A stretch of DNA of 64,000 nucleotides from Rhizophagus clarus (lineage: Eukaryota; Glomeromycota; Glomeromycetes; Glomerales; Glomeraceae): NCBI GenBank assembly GCA_015698045.1, contig BLAL01000079.1:620001-684000 (forward strand). Direction: 5' to 3'. The translations under genes and the position numbers were made by a program. Below, one piece after another: positions 34,182-47,346 of the stretch (the first letter of the stretch is position 1; the number at the start of each line of letters is the position of its first letter). The notes beneath the pieces are model-generated. The model saw only the letters and a program-made list of their open reading frames with translations. It was not told where the DNA came from and did not search any database.

Positions 34182-34634
34182 AGTATGTTAGCAGTCATTG
34201 GATAAAAAAAAAGAATAAGATCGCAAGAAATAATTGCTGTGTTCAGGTAAGAAATCCCTTATCATCATCATCATCATCAATTATATTATTGATTTATCAT
34301 TGCTTGTAATTTAGATAAGACGTACAATAGATAAAGTTTCTCATAGACCAAATGCTCCTCCTTAACTGATTGTAGATATATATGGGATAGTAGATTATTT
34401 TTTTTGTACATAATTATAACAATAAAATACACATGCTTGTTTATGTACAATTAACATCAAAAGTAATGGAAGATGAATATGAATGTAAATATTTTACTTA
34501 ATTCAAATCAAAAGAATTTATTGATGTAAGGTGTATAGATCATTGTGTAGGATTTGCAAAAATAGGTAGCAAGTATTTTATAATTAATAGAGAAAATGCA
34601 TTTGATGATGCTAATTGGAAAAATCTTGAATAAA
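34182..34634 (+). pseudogene. C-terminal part of the tnp2-type transposase
   Basis: Continues the frame that stops being readable at 27,870. Taking out the hAT element and one copy of the 8-bp duplication, the junction reads YGRLRTSDGQYVSSHWIKKK, the expected order for this family. Further motifs are YFFVHNYNNKIHMLVYVQLT and a segment ending EFIDVRCIDHCVGF with IGSKYFIINRENAF. An (ATC)n tract at 34,263 lies in an intron. Several stops are present in addition to the two insertions, so the gene was already decaying or has decayed since. Confidence 0.75.
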
Positions 34635-37085
34635 TTACCTTGTAACTGTTAACGGTAAACAATAAACCTGAATCATCATCTATCTAGCATAAAAAACTAC
34701 TGGTATTAGTAAAGTCTAACTTATGCTTTGCTCTAAGACTTAATTAGTTATATCACAGTTACGTCACAACTACATTAATTAAGTTTGCAATTTTACTAGT
34801 TGCAGCATATGACTTAATTCAAATTGAATGCTTATTATGCTCAATTTGCGTTCAAATATGCTATACACCGTTCATATACAGTAATTTAATAAATAAATAT
34901 ATAAAAATTTCTTAATTCACACTAGTATGCGAAACCTGGATTACATGACTATTATTTATCACCCTGTGTCATACCCTCCCTTTTTCATTTTTCTATAAGT
35001 ATTTCAGGAACTTAGAATTTTTTTCATGTTAAAAATCCTATTTGTCACATATTATATATCACACCCATAATTTTTTATAATTCCGGCCAGAATTTTAAAA
35101 ATTACCATATTAGGCTATTGTATGATACAGACCTTCCTTTTTAGGTGATACCCATTCCACAAAAAATTTTTTTCTTATTTTTCAAAATAACTGTAATTGG
35201 AATTTTGTATAATAATATTTCCATAAAAGGAAATTTTATACCAATTACATAACCCGTGTACAAATACACTAGTGTACAAATAGAAATAATCTAAATATAT
35301 ATATATAATAACACGTATAAAATTAACGTGCACCTTACCAGTAGTTTAATAATAACGCGTATATTGATTGATACATGCACTCATGTATATCCTTATAAAA
35401 GGTTCACATTTGCGTTATTCTAACTCTAACTTAAACCCCTTTTTCTTATTTACAACATATCTTCTGTTAATAATGTTTTGTCTTCTACTGATTCGAATGT
35501 TCTTCCGAGTGAGATATTAAGTATTAAGAATATCATATTGTTAATATTATTTCTATAACTATCTATTGCTCATTATTTTAATATCATAGGAGGTTAAGCC
35601 AATCTATAGACCTACGTATAAATATAAATTACAAGACACTATTGGCTTAAAAGATCAAAAGCAGCGCTGGCTTATTTATTTAGTAATTATTTTAGCTTTT
35701 TTAATAAAGTAAAATTTATATTTACTTATCATTTTTTTATAATAAGAAATTATGCCAGAATGTCTTTACGAAAAAAATGTGAATTTTGATTCAAGTTACA
35801 GAATCCAAAAGAACTTGGTAACATCTCAAGTTGTTTGTACTGTAAATATTGCCTTTAATTATTATTTTTTTTTCTGTAAAAGTTTATTGATAGCTAACTA
35901 ACTTTTTATCGTAGTTTAAGAAGAAAACTTCTGATTTTCCCGTAACTATGGGAGATTAGGCTGTGAAAGAAATGTTAATCAACATGATTCAAAGAAAACA
36001 TGGGTTATAATAATTTTGTAAATTATTTGTTCTATTTCTGTTATTGATCATTTATTATTTTATTTTTAGGTTATTATTTAAATAAAAAAAAAATTGCTAT
36101 GGCATCACGATCTCCTCAAGAAGTGCAAGAAGAAGCAGAAGAAACACGATAAACACAGGAAGAAAGATCTCCAGTACTTCCTCTGCTACAAGAATCTCCT
36201 TTAAATCTAATATTTCCTCGACCACAAGAATCTCCTCTAGAATTTCTAATACTTCCTTTGCCACAAGAATCTCTTCTAGAAGAAGCACCAAAAAAAAGAG
36301 GAAGACGTGGAAGAGAGAGAAAATGAAATAATATCAGTTTATGCTACAATGCTGGTAGATTTGTGTTAAATAACAAAAAGTAAAATTTGCTCTTGTAATA
36401 TTTCGTCAGATAATAAAATAATGGTTATAATGATACTATAATGCTGGTAGAGTGCTAATAGATTGTTATTAATGACCTCTAAAAATAGTTAAATGCAGAT
36501 CTATTATGATTATTATGGCTAAAAATAGTAAACATTGCATGCAGATTTATTATTTATTATGACCCTTTTGTTTACCGTTTAACTGTTAACACTTTTATTT
36601 TCAGTATTATTTTTTTTATTAAAAATACTTTGCTTATGTTTTTATTTTTTTAAAAAAGTAATGTGTTAATTATTTATTTATAAAAGACTGTTAAACAGAT
36701 ATGAAAATAGGATATACATATATTTTTAGATTTTCTACTACACAATATCCTGTTATAAAGTTTGCTGATTCTGGAAATGGGTCGGTTACATACCTTCTTT
36801 ACAATAGGATATAGTTGGGGCTTACTAGACTGTGGTGACAAGAGTAATTTTTGTGAAACTTATTTAACTTAATTTTTATCTAATTATCATCAAATTCCTT
36901 AATTTAAGCTAATTTTATTAATTCTGAAAATCGGTAGATATGCTAATTACAATCTGTTGCTGTATCAATAAGTACTAATTAAAATAAAGATGGAATATTA
37001 TAGAAGCAAAATAAACAAAAGACTAAGGTTGTGAAATAAGTGAGCCCTAATATACTTGCGTTAAATACTGCATTTATCATAATTA
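34635..37085. other. Spacer with short unassigned fragments
   Basis: Mixed sequence after the tnp2 gene. A stretch at 35,260-35,470 contains ACACTAGTGTACAAAT and a TATAAAAGG box at 35,395 followed by short exon-like ATGs, but no gene model closes. A small proline-rich reading frame (see 36,098) is the only coding-like piece. No transposon ends were recognised here. Confidence 0.35.
36098..36327 (+). pseudogene. Small Pro/Gln/Glu-rich frame ending in an AT-hook-like tail
   Basis: Begins MASRSPQEVQEEAEETR, then one TAA, then three diverged copies of a unit like LPQESPLEF (LLQESPLNLIF, RPQESPLEFLI, LPQESLLEEA) and a basic C-terminus KKRGRRGRERK that resembles an AT-hook. The stop may mark decay or an unrecognised intron. 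Family unknown. Confidence 0.35.
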
Positions 37086-37503
37086 GAACTTTGAATTTCT
37101 GGTTTAGTTCCATTTTTGGTTCCAATTTGGCTCTCTGATATAAAATTTTACTGAAAGTATTTTTCAGCCTAAAATTTTTATTGAAAAACGTTTTCAGGTC
37201 ATACTTTTAACTGAAAATATTTTCAGTTAAAAAACACTACCGATAAAATGTTTTCGGTTTGAAAAATTAGTTTCAGTTCCATTTTCAGATCAAAAATGAA
37301 ACTGAACCCATTTTTTCAAAAAACACTTCAAACTGAAAATGTTTTCAGATGAAGTTTTTTAACTAAAAAACGTTTTTTAGTTAAAAGATGATTTTGAAAA
37401 CAATTTTCAATAAAAATCTTATTCCAAAAAGCGTCCAGTAAAGAACTAAGTTTGAAACCAGAAATGGAACTGAAAATAAAACTGAACTGGAAATTTGGAG
37501 CTC
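37086..37503. repeat. Palindromic MITE, copy B (418 bp, TA duplication)
   Basis: Starts GAACTTTGAATTTCTGG after TA and ends with the complement of GAGCTCCAAATTTCCAG before TA. It is the same family as 15,785-16,204, in inverse orientation, and is itself a near-complete inverted repeat with TGAAAATATTTTCAG-type blocks. Confidence 0.8.
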
Positions 37504-37559
37504 TAATCATAATATCTCAGTCATAAGTTACATTCCAGTTTGCTTTCAGTTTCTTTTTA

Positions 37560-38480
37560 AAACCTATAATTCTGACTTTTACATCAAAGACAAAAAGAAA
37601 AAACTGAAAAATTGTCTAAGAATCTAGGTAATGATGCTGCACACATTTTAACTGGCTATTGCCTTAACTCAAATTTAGGTCAATACATTCATGATATTCT
37701 CATTTATAATATTTTTACCAAATAGAAGAATATTACAATTTTAGATTATCTGAAGACTTGGAATAATGTAATCTCTATTATAATTAAGAAGTAAAAGAAA
37801 TATAAAATCGTTCAATGTAAATTAGAGATTATGTATGAATTCAGTACTTAGGAATGTGACCACCTTTGGATAGCTTCTCTTAAATCAGTGATTGTTCAAT
37901 GATTTCCTGCTTCCTGATTTCTTAAAAAATATAAAAAAAAAGAAAGTTTCTAGGCTATTGTTAAAGGATCTCCAGATTCCTTAACAGCTGACATGTTAGC
38001 AGTCAAGAAACACCTAATAAATTTTATTAATTCTCTACATATTAAAGCTTTTAAAGAAGTTAAGAATCCAGATGATATGTACAAGATGATTGCTTATTTC
38101 AAAAGTTAAAAGAATTTACAAAATATCATTAGTAAGGAATCATTTTGAAATGAAACAAAACTTAGTTGAAGCTGCCATACTATATCATCTTTTATTATAT
38201 AAAAAAAGAGTAATCAGTGATCTAATTTTAATAGGCAAGGTAAACTTAACAAACTGAATCCAGATCTAACTTTCAAACATATCAAAGTTAACTTAGGATT
38301 TAAAACAGAATCACCTGCAACTAGATCTAATTGTATCATCATAAGAAGTCTAACAAAGGATTTATTTTAATCTTCATCTAGCAATCAACCTGAAGGGAAG
38401 AATATGAATAGTTATAATAAGAATGAAAAGAGTACAGGTATTTCCTCTCAAAGAAGCTGTCTAAACAATAATTACATATT
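37560..38480 (+). pseudogene. Decayed fragment, possibly LINE-type ORF1
   Basis: A broken plus-strand frame: KNLGNDAAHILTGYCLNSNL, GQYIHDILIYNIFTK, ILDYLKTWNNVISI, then KYKIVQCKLEIMYEFS and GSPDSLTADMLAVKKHLINF. The order of a beta-strand-rich block followed by a basic tail (KSNKGFI) is reminiscent of RNA-binding ORF1 proteins of LINE retrotransposons, but no reverse transcriptase is nearby and this is only a suggestion. Several stops interrupt it. It abuts the palindromic MITE copy B. Confidence 0.3.
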
Positions 38481-38484
38481 AAGA

Positions 38485-39447
38485 TTATAGAACTGAAGAT
38501 AGTTTTAATGGAATTTATTTAAAAATAGTCCTAGGATTAGTAATAATTAATAGGATTTTTACTTTGTTTTCCTAGATAAGATAGAATTTTTTTTTTTGTT
38601 CCTATTTTTCTTTTATTAATTGATCAGGTAGATGATTAGATTGATACTCAGATTGGGAATATACTTTCAATTTTTTGTATTGAGTGCTTAGCATCTTATA
38701 ATCTATTAAATAAAATGATATAATATTAACGCCTTTATATAAAAAAAAAGATAACTAATTATAATTATAAATAAAAATACTTTAATCTTACAAAGAATAA
38801 TTATATCTAAAATATACTTAAATTGTTATTAAAATATACTTAAAATAAGTATCAATTTTAATTTACAATATACTTATATTTATAAATTTAAAATGCACTT
38901 AAAATAATTTTAAAATATATTTTAAATATATTTATTTTTTTAACCAAATACTTAAATTATATTTAAAATATACTTAAGTTAAATTTTAAATACAATTTAT
39001 TGAATGACAAAGCTTATAAATCAATGAGAATACTTTTATATAATATTTGATATAATACCAGTAGAAAATTATATAAGCATCTTTAAAATAGGTTAAATAT
39101 TTTCACTATACCTTAACTAAATGCAACATCTTATAGAGTTTTATTATCAAATTTATTTACCAACAACTATTAGTAAGATATTAAAGCTAACTATTATTTA
39201 ATCTATCATGATGAGTTGAATTTAATGAGTTTTTATTTATCAAATTTGAATCACTGAATAATAAAATACTTACAAATGTTCTGATAATTTTAGTCATAAT
39301 TTATATTTATAAAAAAAATCATATTTTTGTAATAATGTTCTCATATTCTTATTTTTTGTTTACTAATTTTATTCATATATAAATAAATTTTAAATAAATA
39401 AAATTACTTTTTTATATTTAAGTAAAGTTGTTTAGCAATATCACTTA
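38485..39447. other. AT-rich spacer
   Basis: Very AT-rich; around 38,800-39,000 there are repeated TTAAAATATACTTAAA-like motifs. No gene is supported. Confidence 0.4.
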
Positions 39448-40356
39448 CAGTAAGGGTCATAAGTATCTGATCCTAAATATTTTTTGAAGTCATGTGATAA
39501 CCAACTATGAAAATTTATAAGATTGAAGATCAATAATAACTTTGATTATTTGCAAAATTATAGATTTGTACAATAAATAAATTAGAAGTTAGATGATTAG
39601 TGAATTTTAGCTTTAAAAATGCTAAAAAAGTAATATAAAATTGGTTTTTGTGCATAAACATTTAATAAATACTATAAAACTAAAGTAAAATTATGAAAAA
39701 ATTGGTTATTTATATTCATTATAATATATTAATATTCATTTATTGCATTTAAAAATATTATTAAAATAAAAATTTAATGATAAAAAAAAAATCAATTATT
39801 TGCAAAAATCTGTATAATAGTTGATTTTCAATTTTGAAACTTTTATTGTAATTTACTTTAGGTAAAATCTTGATATTTATTTTATATTTAATATCTATTA
39901 TGAAGGACATCTTTTGGTTTTTATCTGTGAGTTTTTTGTAAAAATATTTTGAAGTAGATCTTGCAAAAAAGTCATATTGTTCAAAAATTATGATAAAATA
40001 AAAGGAAAAATACAGTATAGTTAAAAACTTTTAATTATCTATATTATATGATCAAAGATTATACAGAAATATGTGTTAATTATGAAAATTAATATATTAA
40101 AAAAAAAAAAATTTATGTATCTAGAAGATTTAGATGTAAAATAATAAAAAAAATAGAATTATTTATATAAAAAAGTAACAATATTTTTGCTATATAAAAT
40201 TTAATAATCATTTAACTTTTGATTTATGTATTATACAAATCTATAATTTTACAGATAATCAAAATTATCATTGATCTTTAATTCTATAAATTTTCATAGT
40301 TAGTTGTCACATAACTTTAAAAAATATTTGGGGTTGGATACTTATAACCCTTACTG
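39448..40356. repeat. Tc1/mariner-type MITE with long inverted repeats (909 bp)
   Basis: Starts CAGTAAGGGTCATAAGTATC after TA and ends with the complement of CAGTAAGGGTTATAAGTATC before TA. The inverted repeats extend for at least about 150 bp (shared GAAAATTTATA, AGATCAAT and ATAGATTTGTA blocks). The centre is AT-rich and non-coding. Confidence 0.85.
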
Positions 40357-42055
40357 TATATCTCAATTTTTTTAAAACTAGGTATAATATTCATAAAGAA
40401 ATTTGTATTTTTCAAATAGTATTAATTCTAAAATTTTTTTTTTTAATTTTAGAAAGTAATAATATTACTTTAGTCAAATGAATTACCTTTTTGTGCTTAA
40501 GTAAAGTTATTTAGTATATTAAATCTACTTGCATATAAATTTTTATAATAATTAATCTAATATTTATAAAGTATTAGCTATTTTTTTAATATTAATTTTT
40601 TTGTGAAAAGCTATTTTTTAATATTAGAATATGATTTCACCATTTTGGCCAAATAAAATTATTTTTTTCTGCTTAAATAAAGTTGTTCAGCAAGGTTAAA
40701 TCTATTTATAATAAACTTTTAGAATAATTAGCCGATTTTTGTAGGGAGCAAAATTTCCTTCTTTTGGATTTTGTGTAACGTTGTGATAATATGGCCAATA
40801 AAAATAAGGTTACACAATTTAAATTTATTTATACAGGTATTCTAAACGTTACAAATATTTTTAATTACATAGATATATAGATATAGATATATAGATAGAT
40901 TTTCATTTTATTTTAATTCATAATATATTTTATATTGTTTCTTAATAATTATTATCTGTTATGTTAAAACATAGTATGAGAAAATTAACAATATAAGAAA
41001 ATTAACAGATTAGTTTTTACCATTTCTTATTTATTATAATATAAAAAAAAAGTTAAAAAGAGGATATTGCTACAGTATATATATATATATATATAGGCCC
41101 TGATATAACGAAGTAGGCGTCCAGGCAGGTCAGGCCTTCGTTATAAGAAAATTCGTTAACAGTTAATGCGGTAAAATCGTAAAATGTCATGAACATGAGA
41201 GCGAATATAAGTCATCCATCTTTTAAAATAGTAAATTGCTTATTTGAGAAAAAATTTCATGAAATCCAACATCAAATTGCCATTATTAAATTTTATTTGT
41301 AAAATCTTCGATACATTAAAAAAAAAATTCGTTTTAATGAAATTTGTTATAAAAAGGGTTATTTTGTATACGCGAATTATAAAAATTACTTCGTTAAACG
41401 GTATACCACATTTAATTAGTGATATTCGGTATAACGAGAATGTTCGCATATATTAAAATCGGTACCACGCTGAAGATTCGCTGAATTGTGAAATTCGTTA
41501 TATATTACCACAGATAGCTTTTGTCGTATATAAACTTTATAATTTTGAAAATACTAACCTAATATAAATAATCAAATTTGTTGAGTGTTTTTTAAAGAAT
41601 TTTGAGCAAAATGTAAATTAAATAATAATATTATTTTTAAGAGTAACTATAACGCATATTTACAGTGTTACTATATTTAAATAATATACGAATAGAACAA
41701 GTTTCCGTGAAAATCGAATTTATAAAAAATTTTTTTGCGTTAAAACTGCGGTTAAATCACACATCAATAACTATTTTATATATTTATTAAACAACCATGA
41801 TTAACCTAAATACACGTTAAATAATTGACGAGTAACGTAATAAAAAATTTTTACTATATATGTTGAAATATCATATGGTCATCATATGACATTACCTGGT
41901 ATACTTGAATGATGCTAAAATCTTCCAATAATAATTACGATTTTTTTTTTTTCGCTACTTATTTTCTAAACGCTTGGTTTAATTACAATACTGATTTTCA
42001 AAAGTAAATCGGAACAAGAAATTAACACAAATAAAATAAACTCGTACAAAATAAT
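40357..42055. other. AT-rich spacer and upstream region of the GYF gene
   Basis: Contains diverged copies of AAATAAAGTTGTTCAGCAA at about 40,500 and 40,676 (another at 39,420 is interrupted by the MITE), GATA/TA microsatellites at 40,865-40,895 and 41,075-41,095, and a segment with several TTCGTTATA-type motifs at 41,100-41,510 that starts GGCCCTGATATAACGAAG. The last 200 bp is the presumed promoter of the GYF-domain gene. No gene is supported. Confidence 0.4.
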
Positions 42056-45000
42056 ATGGCTACAAGCAACACCATGAACTTCGGACCGGAATGGTAATTA
42101 ATTGTAACCATTTGGCTTTTCGGTGAACTCCAAGTTTGAAGCTAGCTCAATATACTTTTTACAAATTTTAACAATTTTTATTAAATTTAATTTTAAAGGA
42201 TGAGGCGGTTTCCCAAAACTCCAACGAATGATAGCAATCGTTCTACTTCCCCTACTTTGTCTTCATCTAATGCAACGACTAATTCGTCTACCATTTCCGC
42301 AAGTGCAAATAGCAATATAAATCCTACAAATAATTCTAATAGCAACGGGACTACATTTTCTTGGTCTTCGGTGGCTGCTGCCAATAATAATAACACTACG
42401 TCAAATCGTTCACTTCATAATGAAGCGTCTGAGAAATCTGACGTACCTGGTGCAGGCGATTCTGCACTAAATCCTTTTAAATATTCAAAGGAATTTATGC
42501 TTAAATTATATAAGCCGGTAGGATTACCATTAGAATTCGAAAGACATGAATATGTTACAAGTGAGGAACCACTACAACCAATGGCCATGATAATTTATAC
42601 AGAGCAGGAACAAAAGGTAACTCTTTGAATCTTTTTTTTTTTTGAAAAAAAAAGAAATTATTTAGAAAGTTCATAATCAAATTTTGGATGGTAATTAGCC
42701 TAACACTGGATTAAACATATGAACTTTAAGCATTGGAATTTCTTTTATTCATTACATATTATTTCATTATTGTCAATATAAAAATTTCATCTCGATTTAA
42801 TAGCTTTTGTCAGGCACGTCTGTTAATAGCGAACTTACTCGGCGCATAGTTTCCAATGCATCGAGTGGTACTGTCACTGGAAGTGAACGTGTTGAAAGGG
42901 ATAGAGTACCATTTCCTCCTCGTGGTGAAAAACATATTAATACTGGTCTAACTTCACCGAGAAGCGAACGTTTCGGTGGTATTATTGGTGGAGTACTTAG
43001 CGGGCGAACAAGTCCTCGTAGCAGTCGTCCGCCTAGAACATCCGGATCTCTCAATTTATCATCTGCTGATGATCCAGTGTGGAATGGTGTTACACGGCAT
43101 GCAGTGGGGACTTTTGATAGCAATGGAGTTTTTAGAATTCCTGGAAACAATGTAGAGGATGAGACTTTAGATAAAGTTAAGAAAGAGGATGCCGAACGTG
43201 GCAAGAAATTCGAGCAAGAGGTTAGTGAGCAACTAATTGAAAGTCTAATTTTAAGAAATCGAGTTGGTATGACATTATATATTCCCAATGCAGCTTGAAA
43301 AGAAAAATCCGACCGACCGATCGGATGCAAATACCTATAATAAGTCTTCCCAAAGTGAAATTTTGACGTCCAAATCAGAAAGAGAAATGAATAATAATGA
43401 ATCTATGAATGACAATGAAGATTCCACAAGGAGTGAATTTATGGAGGACTTGCAAGAAAATACTTCGGTGCAACTTGGTCTTCAGAATGAACGTCAATTA
43501 AAAAAAAATAAAATGTTACAAGATTGGCAAGAATCACAAAGTCAGTCGAATCAAGAAGTCGAAGAATCATCTTTACAACGGGACCAATTAGACTACCATC
43601 AAGAAAACTTTCATCAAGAAAAACAACGAGAACAAACATCGTTTCAACACTCACAAAGAAGTGAAGGAGAGCATCAATTATCACAGCAACCACAAAATTA
43701 TCGTAAAGACGATGAAAAAGACCTTGAACTCGAGATAGATAATGATCGCAGCTTTGAATTAGACAGAGAAAAAGATCAATTGATTTTAGAACAACAGCGA
43801 CAGTTGCAACTACAGCAAAAACAAGAACAAGAACAGCAATTACAAATGCAAATGCATCAAAGGCAAGAAAATGAGCAAAAACAATTACAATTGCAGCTAC
43901 AATTACAGCAACAACAACAGTTGTTATTGCAACAACAACAACAGCAAATATTACAAGATCAACAGGATTTACTGCAACATCAGCATCAATATCGTCAACA
44001 ACAATTGTTACAACAACAATTATTGTTGCCTCACCATTTTGATCCAGATCAAGATGACGATGTGTTGAAAGAAGCATTTGCTTATTCAAATGTAGGAGGT
44101 AATACACCACCATTGTCTCCAACGGGCAAGTCTAATAAGTATACTTCTGCACATTCAGTTATTGGTACTAGCAATGCATTTGGAGATAACAATTCTGGGA
44201 CGGCTAGTCTCTTTTCTAGTACGGGAATAAATGTTGAATCAAGAAAAGTAACGTCTGAACAATATAAATGGATGTATCGTGACCCAAGTGGTAACATTCA
44301 AGGTATAGAATATTTTTTTTATCTGTTTTTTTACTCTTTATTTGATATTTAACAATTACTCTTAATTAAAATTATTTAGGACCTTTCAGCAGTCAAGAAA
44401 TGAATGAATGGTATAAGGGTGGATTTTTTGTTCATAGCCTTTTAGTTAAAAGAGTTGAGGATGCTACTTTTGAACCTTTAGGTGTCTTAATACGAAAGAC
44501 AGGTGATGATGAAAGGCCTTTTTCAGCACAGATACCTGGTTCAAGGCCTTCTTTAACTATCTCTATGCCTAATAATTCATCCCGCTTGGTTAATGATCCA
44601 TTCCAAAGGTCATGGGTCGGCCCTAATTCTCCTAGTACAGCACAGTTGTTTTTGGATCAGCAGAGATTTAATCCTTTTGGCGGAACTTCTTCTGTACCAA
44701 ATACGCCATTTGATCGGTACCAATTCGGCAGTGTTTTTGGGCGAAACGATGGCGGCTGGGGAGATTTGAATTCCACAAATAATACATGGGGGCAAACTGA
44801 GAATTTTACTTCTAATAATGAAAGTCTTTCTCCTCGTATACAAGCCCCTAATTCTCCTCCACCTTTATTTAACAATAATTCCGCTACCTTTAATGTCTCA
44901 CCGCCTCAAACCTATTTGGATCATCAACGAGTGTTATCTTCACAGATCGATCGTCAACAGTATTTGGTGCTTCAACAACAAAGACAATTACAACAAAATC

Positions 45001-47130
45001 AACAGAATCAAAACACTTACCCAGACACCTTTATTAGGCAACATCATCAAAGTTATGTAGGAATGTCTGGACCGGTATCAGCTCCTATATCAAATGCACC
45101 AACTTCTCCGTTTACGAGAACTGCAGGTTGGCCTGCTACAACTTCTACTGAACAACCAACTCCATCATCACCATGGGGACCTGGTATTGGAGTTACTCCC
45201 TCACGTGCTACACAATCAGATGAGATTGGATATTTTGGCTTGAGGAAAGAAGGATTACAGCAACCATCACATATTGATAAAATTTCTAGTCGTCGTAATG
45301 AAAGACAATATGAAATTATGAGTGGAAATACTCAAGACTCGTCTCTTGATAGTAAAGTTAATGAAATGGTTAAATCTATGACAATAGCAGATGATGAAAC
45401 ACAATCAAAAAAAGGTGATGAAAAAGCAATTAGTGAAGGAAAAGAGTCACCTGCATTAAAGAATATTTCCGATGAAACATCATCTCACTTTACTCAGAAG
45501 GAAGAATTGTATCGCACAAAACCTTCGTTACGTGAAATTCAGGCCGAAGAAGAGCGACGCAAAAAACAGCAACAAGAAAAAGAAAAATTCGCTTCTGTCG
45601 CTCAACAAACTTCCAATCAATCACTTACCAAAGCACCTCAGCCACAGAAAATTAACAGTGCAGCATGGGGAAATAATAATTCTATTACTCCTTCTTCACC
45701 TGCGCCATGGGCAAAAGATGAAGATCACACTCACAAAACTCCTTCATTGCGAGAAATTCAAGAGATGGAAGCTCGAAAAGCCGCTGAACGTAAAGCCGCA
45801 TCTATGGTCGCTACTCAGTCTACTGTTATAGTTACTAAAGAAGAGTCAACACCCTCAAATTCTTCTTGGGGTATCATTGGTCAAAATTCTTCTAATACAT
45901 CAAATTCGTCTTCTCTTTCTACTTCCCCTGTTGTAACTACACCAGCATGGCAATCAAACAACTCTGCCCCTAAAAAAACTCTCAGGGAAATTCAAAAAGA
46001 AGAAGAAGAAGCAATGAAAAGACGTAATAAAATTCGTGAGATGCAACAACAAGCTTTGCTTGGAGCCAATTCTGGAACTAGCACTTCTGTTACCAATAGT
46101 ATGGGTAAACGCTATGCAGATACCGTAGCCACGGGAAGCGGTGGCCCTGTAACAAAGGTACATGTAAAATTAGCGTTAATCTAGCGTTCTTTGTATAATA
46201 TATACATTTGTAACAAATTTTTTTTGTTTAGCAATAAAAGCTACATTCATTCATTATTGTTGTTAAAATTATAGAAAATAGGATCCACATCTATGAACGC
46301 CGCTTGGACAACTGTTGCTAGCAAATCAAATAGTCGCCCGATTACTACAATATCTTCTCAAAGTAACGTTGGTACTTCTGTATTATCAACAAAGCCTACT
46401 GGAAAAGATTCTGCTGTAGTTTGGGATATGGATTCGCACAAGAGTATAAATGGCTCGAGGTATATTGTTATTAATTATTATTGTTTTTAATTTTTATTAA
46501 AATTTCGTTTATTTATTTATTTATTTTACTTTATAATTTAGACCACAAACTCAATTAAGTAAACCACCAGAACATTTAAAAAGCAGTAATAGATCAACTC
46601 CTGCCAGCTTAAGTTTATCAAAGACTTCTGGCAATAGCGGTGCGATTAATGCTAACAACTCCAATGAACATTCTGCACCTCGACCCCCTTCTGAAGAATT
46701 TTTAAAATGGTGTCGTCAAGCTTTACGTGGGTTGAATGATGTGAATGGTAAAATTTAAATTTTTTTATTTTTGTTTTTTGTTATCCTTTATTTATTTTAA
46801 TCATATAAAATTTTCATAGTCGAGGATTTTATCCAAATGTTGCTCACATTTCCACTTGATCCCCCTCCTGCAACTATTGAAATTATACAAGAATTGGTTT
46901 ATGCTAATTCGTCTACTTTAGATGGTCGAAGATTTGCTGATGAATTTATTAAGAGGCGTAAAGCAGATGCTAGTGGGTTACCGTTAAATAGTTTGTTGAA
47001 TACAAATGTGGAAGGAAAATCAGGTAAAGATACGGGAACAGTTAACAGTAATACAAAGGATGATCATTCTGTAAATAGTGCGGGTGCTTTTAAAGTTGTA
47101 ACTACAAAAAAAGGTAAAAAAAAGCATTAA
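42056..47130 (+). CDS. GYF-domain translational regulator (SMY2/GIGYF type)
   Basis: GYF proteins bind Pro-rich partners and, in the SMY2/Syh1/GIGYF group, act with eIF4E-family proteins in translational repression and mRNA surveillance. Eight exons (42056-42093, 42199-42616, 42804-43220, 43294-44302, 44380-46157, 46275-46459, 46542-46747, 46820-47130) give 4362 nt, 1453 residues. Near residue 108, YSKEFMLKLYKP fits the eIF4E-binding-like motif of the family. A glutamine-rich stretch precedes the GYF domain (about residues 615-670: WMYRDPSGNIQGPFSSQEM, then WYKGGFFVHSLLVKR), split by an intron inside the motif. Three copies of a PSLREIQxxE-type motif follow (TKPSLREIQ, KTPSLREIQ, KKTLREIQK), each heading an alpha-helical Glu/Lys-rich block. 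The C-terminal block (FLKWCRQALRGLN, VEDFIQMLLTFPLDPP, RRFADEFIKRRK) is conserved in fungal members. Convergent with the J-domain gene. Confidence 0.92.
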
Positions 47131-47346
47131 TGAGGATTAGAACAATCAAATCGAGATTTTTTTGTAGTGCAAATCTATTATACTTGACCTAGTTGTTTCG
47201 TCTTTATTGTAAATACATGTAATATTATGTGATGTATTAAATACATAGAGTTTACAATATTATTGTTATTTATTACACAATCAAAAAACAGAAACTTTAT
47301 AAGTCTGCCCTTACAAATAAAAAATAAGTAATGATAAATCTTTATA

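Larger units (their letters stand above)
21599..34634 (+). mobile_element. tnp2/CACTA-like DNA transposon gene split by two nested elements
   Basis: Pieces of one plus-strand transposase gene appear in order with two other elements between them. The N-terminal exons (21,599-21,849; about 21,912-22,290) hold a CSCHICKINPGGGKW motif and an Asn/Asp-rich repeat. Then KYDTCKNSCIAFTSLYES with CPICNE (about 22,500-22,590), DGYQIFEQKTDDCW ... NLPLHICI ... PGSRSPKNFNSFLY (22,900-23,098), the core at 26,342-26,690, a segment at 27,560-27,870 and the end at 34,182-34,634. The motifs match the tnp2-type transposases of CACTA/EnSpm elements. Nested insertions lie at about 23,107-26,228 and exactly at 27,871-34,181. 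CACTA-type terminal repeats were not found, so the outer limits are those of the gene. Confidence 0.75.

Noticed and set aside
41240-41456. Overlapping frames on both strands
   Set aside because: AT-rich chance frames within a sequence rich in TTCGTTATA motifs.
43267-43293. A 27-nt intron at the end of exon 3 of the GYF gene
   Set aside because: Too short to be spliced; the 73-nt intron 43,221-43,293 has a normal donor, an ACTAAT branch-like site and keeps the frame.
43439-44122. Long minus-strand open frame opposite the GYF gene
   Set aside because: It is the antisense of the Gln-rich coding exon; its Val/Leu/Ile-rich composition is what CAA/CAG repeats give on the other strand.
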